Shown in pieces: positions 60,809 to 64,000 of a stretch of 64,000 nucleotides of DNA. Under the pieces are notes generated by a model, which was given only the letters and a program-made list of their open reading frames with translations, did no database searches and was not told the DNA's origin. Position numbers and translations under genes: made by a program. Source of the stretch: Chitinophaga pendula (GTDB lineage: Bacteria > Bacteroidota > Bacteroidia > Chitinophagales > Chitinophagaceae); assembly GCF_020386615.1 (NCBI RefSeq), contig NZ_CP077769.1, positions 4,340,001 to 4,404,000 of the forward strand, written 5' to 3'. Each line of letters begins with the position of its first letter. The stretch's first letter is position 1.

Positions 60809-61573
60809 ATGAAAATCCAGGCAATATCTGATCTGCACATTGACTATACGGAGAATCTCAAATGGCTGAAAGGTCTTTCCCGATATGACTACCAAGAGGA
60901 TGTTCTTATACTTGGAGGGGATATTTCCCATCATATTCCGCTTGTAGAGACTGCTTTTTATCATCTGAAGAAAATATTCAAGGAGGTGATTTTCGTACCC
61001 GGCAATCATGATCTGTGGATAAAGGCCAGTACGTTGAATCATTCGCTGGAGAAATATGAGCTGACCAATCAGTTGGCTAAGTCTTATGGTATACATACGA
61101 CTACTTTGCACCTGGAGCAGTTAACCATTATCCCATTGTTAGGGTGGTATGACTATTCGTTTGGGTTTCCTACCCAGTATGCGATGGACAGCTGGCAGGA
61201 TTTTTATGCCTGTCAATGGCGTGGGTTTGCTGACATGGCGGCAGTGACCCGGCATTTTCTGGGACTCAATGAGCCAGCGTTGTTATCTATACGGCCCGAT
61301 ATTCCGAGGATTACTTTTTCTCATTTTTTGCCCCGGATCGATGTGATGCCTGACTATATTCCTGAGGAGCGCCGTTTCATTTATCCTTTCCTGGGTAGTA
61401 GCGGGCTGGAGGAGCAGTTGCGGCGGGTGAGTCCTATTATGCATATATATGGGCATAGTCACCTGAACAGGCGGGTGAGCCTGGATGGGGTTGAATACAT
61501 CAATAATGCTTTTGCTTATCCTGATGAGACACGTATCAGTAAGAAGGAGCTGTTATGTGTGTATGAGTATTAA
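60809..61573 (+). CDS. Calcineurin-like metallophosphoesterase
   Basis: 254 residues. Metal motifs in order: ISDLHIDY, LGGDISHH, VPGNHDLW, and HSHLNRR near the end. No signal peptide. Family includes cyclic-nucleotide and other phosphodiesterases; substrate unknown. Convergent with the LytTR regulator gene by 4 bases. Confidence 0.92.
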   Translation: MKIQAISDLHIDYTENLKWLKGLSRYDYQEDVLILGGDISHHIPLVETAFYHLKKIFKEVIFVPGNHDLWIKASTLNHSLEKYELTNQLAKSYGIHTTTLHLEQLTIIPLLGWYDYSFGFPTQYAMDSWQDFYACQWRGFADMAAVTRHFLGLNEPALLSIRPDIPRITFSHFLPRIDVMPDYIPEERRFIYPFLGSSGLEEQLRRVSPIMHIYGHSHLNRRVSLDGVEYINNAFAYPDETRISKKELLCVYEY

Positions 61574-61577
61574 TCTA

Positions 61578-62291
61578 TCAGTAACTGTTGGTATCGCCTT
61601 TTAACAATCGTTCTACTATGGCGGCATAGGCGGCCCCTATGCTGATGGTGGCATCGCCTATATAGATCGCATAGCGGTCGGCTTTTTCGATCTTGTTGTT
61701 GGCTACTATGAAGGATCGATGAACGCGAGAAAAGGAGGATGCGGGCAATAGTGTCAGCGCCTCCTGCATAGAGAGGCGGGAGAGGATATTACGTTGTTTC
61801 AATACAAAGCTCACGTAGTTACCTGCGCTCTCCAGGTATAAAATATCGTCGAGGGCTACTTTCAGTTGTTCGTAACCACTTTTTATAAAGATGTATTCGG
61901 GAGTTGCCGGTATTTCCTGCTGGGCTTTCTTTTTCAGCTGTTGCAGTTGGTTGGCTTTGTTGCAGGCTTTCAGGAAGCGTTGCAGGGAGAATGGCTTTAG
62001 CAGGTAATCTACTGCATCGAGTTCGAAGCTCTGTACTGCATGTTCTGAGTAGGCGGTCGTAAAGATGATCATGGGGGGATCTACCAGGCTGCTTACGAAT
62101 TCCATGCCGCTGATATCGGGCATTTTAATATCCAGGAATATCAGGTCTACTTTTTCTTTTTGCAGGAAGTCGAGTGCTTCGAATGCGTTGGTAAAATACT
62201 CCTTTACCTCCAGGAAGGGGGTGAATGCGGCGTGGTTTTTTATTACGGAAAGTGCCACCAGTTCATCATCTATAGCGATAGCAGTCAGCAT
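61578..62291 (-). CDS. LytTR-family response regulator (DUF4407 operon)
   Basis: 237 residues. Receiver: IAIDDELVALSVI, LIFLDIKMPDISGM, FTTAYS, YLLKPFS. LytTR: ILYLESAGNYVSFVLKQ, FSRVHRSFIVANNKI. Last gene of a three-gene operon; the kinase lies two genes upstream, separated by the DUF4407 gene. Confidence 0.9.
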   Translation of the reverse strand: MLTAIAIDDELVALSVIKNHAAFTPFLEVKEYFTNAFEALDFLQKEKVDLIFLDIKMPDISGMEFVSSLVDPPMIIFTTAYSEHAVQSFELDAVDYLLKPFSLQRFLKACNKANQLQQLKKKAQQEIPATPEYIFIKSGYEQLKVALDDILYLESAGNYVSFVLKQRNILSRLSMQEALTLLPASSFSRVHRSFIVANNKIEKADRYAIYIGDATISIGAAYAAIVERLLKGDTNSY

Positions 62292-62319
62292 ACCTATTCT
62301 TTATATTATGTACGTTCTT

Positions 62320-63318
62320 CTATTGATGTAAGGTTCTTTGCAATTGTTGCAGCTGTCCTGTGCTGCTTTTATTTCCACGTGCAGCGATCTTTGCATCATA
62401 TTCTCCCGGCGGCATTAATAATTTGCTAAGGACCGGCAGTACTTCGATCAGGGTGATGAGGAAAACGACCAGCCGGTATTGCTGTTGCAGGGCACTGTGT
62501 TCGGCGGTCAGTTCCTGCAAGGCTTCGATCTGGGCCAGGAATCCATCTGACAGTTGGCTGCGATAGGCCTGGGCTTTGGCTTCCTGTGTTTGTCTCAGTG
62601 TATCCAGGTTAGCCAGCCGGGCGGTCTGTTGTGGCGCCAGTGTACGGCGTAGCAGTATCAGTTCCTCTTCTGCTTTAAGGTATTCTGTTTTTTTGACACG
62701 GGAAATAGCGGCATCTCCTATTTTCCCTGATCCGCCGGTGCCATCGGTTTCGCGGATGTAGGCATCTTTGTATGCTTTTACCTGTATTTCTTTTTCTTCC
62801 AGCTGTTGTTGCCAGCGTTTGATATCATTGTCCCAGGTGTTTTTCATGGCAGCATCCATTGTCATTTCTTTGCGGCGGAACTCTTCCAGTTTGCGTTGTT
62901 TACTGATTTCCAGCTGGGCCAGTACATCTTTTTTGAAGAGCATTAGTACGACGGGTTGGGAGATAAAGAGGCCGATGGTGATAGCGAGGGTGAGCCGGAA
63001 GAAGACCGGCAACCATTTTCTGCGGCCCTGGCTGCGGGTCATTGCGCTTAAAAGTACGCGGTCTATACTGAGGATGGCAAATCCGAAAAATAATGCCAAG
63101 GCGATTACGGCGAGGCTATCGTTGGTAATAGTGGAGAAGAAGTATCCCCAGGCCAAGGTGGCAAATATCCAGGTGACCAGTACTGCGAGGCCGGTAAGGC
63201 GATATCTTTCGTGATCGGCAGGTGATTCTTGCAGGACGGACACGTCGGCAGCTGCGAGCCACCAGAGGAAACGGTCCATACCATCTATTGTAGTATGTGA
63301 GGAGGATGAGGCTGGCAT
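62320..63318 (-). CDS. DUF4407 membrane protein between kinase and regulator
   Basis: 332 residues. Four hydrophobic segments (LTGLAVLVTWIFATLAWGYF, LAVIALALFFGFAIL, LTLAITIGLFISQPVV, and one near 285-300) and a long charged coiled coil of about 130 residues between the third and fourth. FLWWLAAAD near the start is the DUF4407 signature. Starts with the A shared by the kinase stop (TAATG) and ends 28 bases before the regulator. Function unknown; position suggests it modulates the signalling pair. Confidence 0.85.
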   Translation of the reverse strand: MPASSSSHTTIDGMDRFLWWLAAADVSVLQESPADHERYRLTGLAVLVTWIFATLAWGYFFSTITNDSLAVIALALFFGFAILSIDRVLLSAMTRSQGRRKWLPVFFRLTLAITIGLFISQPVVLMLFKKDVLAQLEISKQRKLEEFRRKEMTMDAAMKNTWDNDIKRWQQQLEEKEIQVKAYKDAYIRETDGTGGSGKIGDAAISRVKKTEYLKAEEELILLRRTLAPQQTARLANLDTLRQTQEAKAQAYRSQLSDGFLAQIEALQELTAEHSALQQQYRLVVFLITLIEVLPVLSKLLMPPGEYDAKIAARGNKSSTGQLQQLQRTLHQ

Positions 63319-64000
63319 TATTCGGTATCTATCGTTAAGTGAACAAAAAATTCGGTGGCGGTGTGTCGTATGGTCAGCTCATGTTTGCCAGGATACAGCA
63401 GGTTGAGCCGTTGTTTGACGTTATTGAGTCCGATTCCTAGGTTTTCTCTTTCGGGGTCATTTTCGGGTCTTTCGTGTACGGTATTATATACATCGAAAAA
63501 GATATGTTTTTGTGTGCAGCTTAGCGAGACGACTATGCGGGACCGGTACCGCATGCTGATACCATGTTTAAAGGCATTTTCCACGAAGGGGATCAGGAGC
63601 ATGGGTACGATCCAGAGGTCCCAGTCTTTTTCTTCGATGTTGACTTCGATGACGATGTTAGGAGCGGCTTGTGTGCGTAGTGTTTGTAGTGCTATATAGT
63701 TACGCAGGTAGGCGACTTCTTTTTCGAGTGGTATTTTTTCCTGGTGGTTGTCGTGCAGCATGAACCGCATCATGTCTCCCAGGCGTTGTATGCCTTCGCT
63801 TGTGAGGGATGCTTTTTCCTGAAGAGCGGTACCGTAGAGGGTATTGAGTGCATTGAACAGGAAGTGTGGATTAATCTGCGAGCGATGGAAGTCGAGGGTG
63901 GCGGCGGATGTGCCTAATGCGATCTGTAATCCGCTGACGGTGGCTTGTTGTGACCGGCGGATACGGTAGAGCCACCAGCTGAGGGGCAGGATGATCAGTA
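63318..64000 (-). CDS. LytS-type sensor histidine kinase (N-terminus off the window)
   Basis: About 227 residues are visible, open through the right edge. A membrane segment is cut at the edge (LPLSWWLYRIRRS follows), then SQINPHFLFNALNTLYG with the His, and HATPase with LIPFVENAFKHGI and GIGLNNVKQRL. An ATG at 63773 gives only a truncated ORF; the true start lies outside. Its stop overlaps the DUF4407 start by one base. Confidence 0.9.
   Translation of the reverse strand, partial: LIILPLSWWLYRIRRSQQATVSGLQIALGTSAATLDFHRSQINPHFLFNALNTLYGTALQEKASLTSEGIQRLGDMMRFMLHDNHQEKIPLEKEVAYLRNYIALQTLRTQAAPNIVIEVNIEEKDWDLWIVPMLLIPFVENAFKHGISMRYRSRIVVSLSCTQKHIFFDVYNTVHERPENDPERENLGIGLNNVKQRLNLLYPGKHELTIRHTATEFFVHLTIDTE

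Overview
The window reads as chromosomal DNA of a Bacteroidota soil bacterium, most likely Chitinophagaceae and close to Chitinophaga. The evidence is a SusC/SusD pair, four LytS/LytTR-type two-component systems, many lipoproteins, a GH18 chitinase, a DUF4407 protein, a Bacteroidales-type GG-leader peptide, promoters of the Bacteroidetes TTTG/TAnnTTTG type, and a general lack of Shine-Dalgarno sequences. The genus is an inference.

Layout. 1-9.5 kb: a partial vanadium-haloperoxidase-like lipoprotein, VOC and DoxX proteins, a GH99-like enzyme with a fascin-type beta-trefoil, signal peptidase I, a collapsed TonB-receptor pseudogene, a GT39 membrane glycosyltransferase, a beta-carbonic anhydrase and a ThuA-like protein. 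9.7-14 kb: one tight operon (START lipid-binding protein, SDR, NAD-epimerase, sensor kinase, LytTR regulator), preceded by a 21-bp-period direct repeat that resembles a LytTR operator. 14-17 kb: AraC, DUF983, a cysteine-rich GG-leader secreted peptide, a tiny membrane protein and a DJ-1/PfpI protein. 17-29 kb: a polysaccharide utilisation locus on the minus strand with a GH95 fucosidase, a membrane-spanning kelch/SARP regulator, SusC, SusD and a GH99/WbsX-like lipoprotein. 29-30.3 kb: OmpH-like chaperone, DUF1304, tRNA-Leu(CAG).

30.4-47.3 kb is accessory in character. It holds a degenerate ORF and tandem repeat next to the tRNA, an RRM protein, a ChrB-AraC fusion, a ToxR-like membrane regulator, a beta-propeller protein, YceI, an S41 protease, GH43, a GH18 chitinase, an envelope-polymer operon (GT51 fused to an AsmA-like region, a NodB-type deacetylase, a methyltransferase), an aspartate kinase and two gene remnants.

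47.4-56.8 kb holds the most interesting locus: a class II lanthipeptide cluster. A precursor carries a CTxSxEC core like the lipid-II-binding ring of mersacidin and lacticin 481. It is followed by LanM and a free-standing C39 leader peptidase without its usual ABC exporter. Two LytTR two-component systems flank it. The precursor promoter carries a 21-bp-period direct repeat similar to the one at 9.6 kb, which suggests LytTR control. The kinase gene at 47.45 kb has a leader with two mutually exclusive stem-loops, one of which covers the start codon.

56.8-64 kb returns to ordinary genes: a secreted protein, alpha/beta hydrolase, AraC, thioredoxin, metallophosphoesterase, and a kinase-DUF4407-LytTR operon that runs off the right edge.
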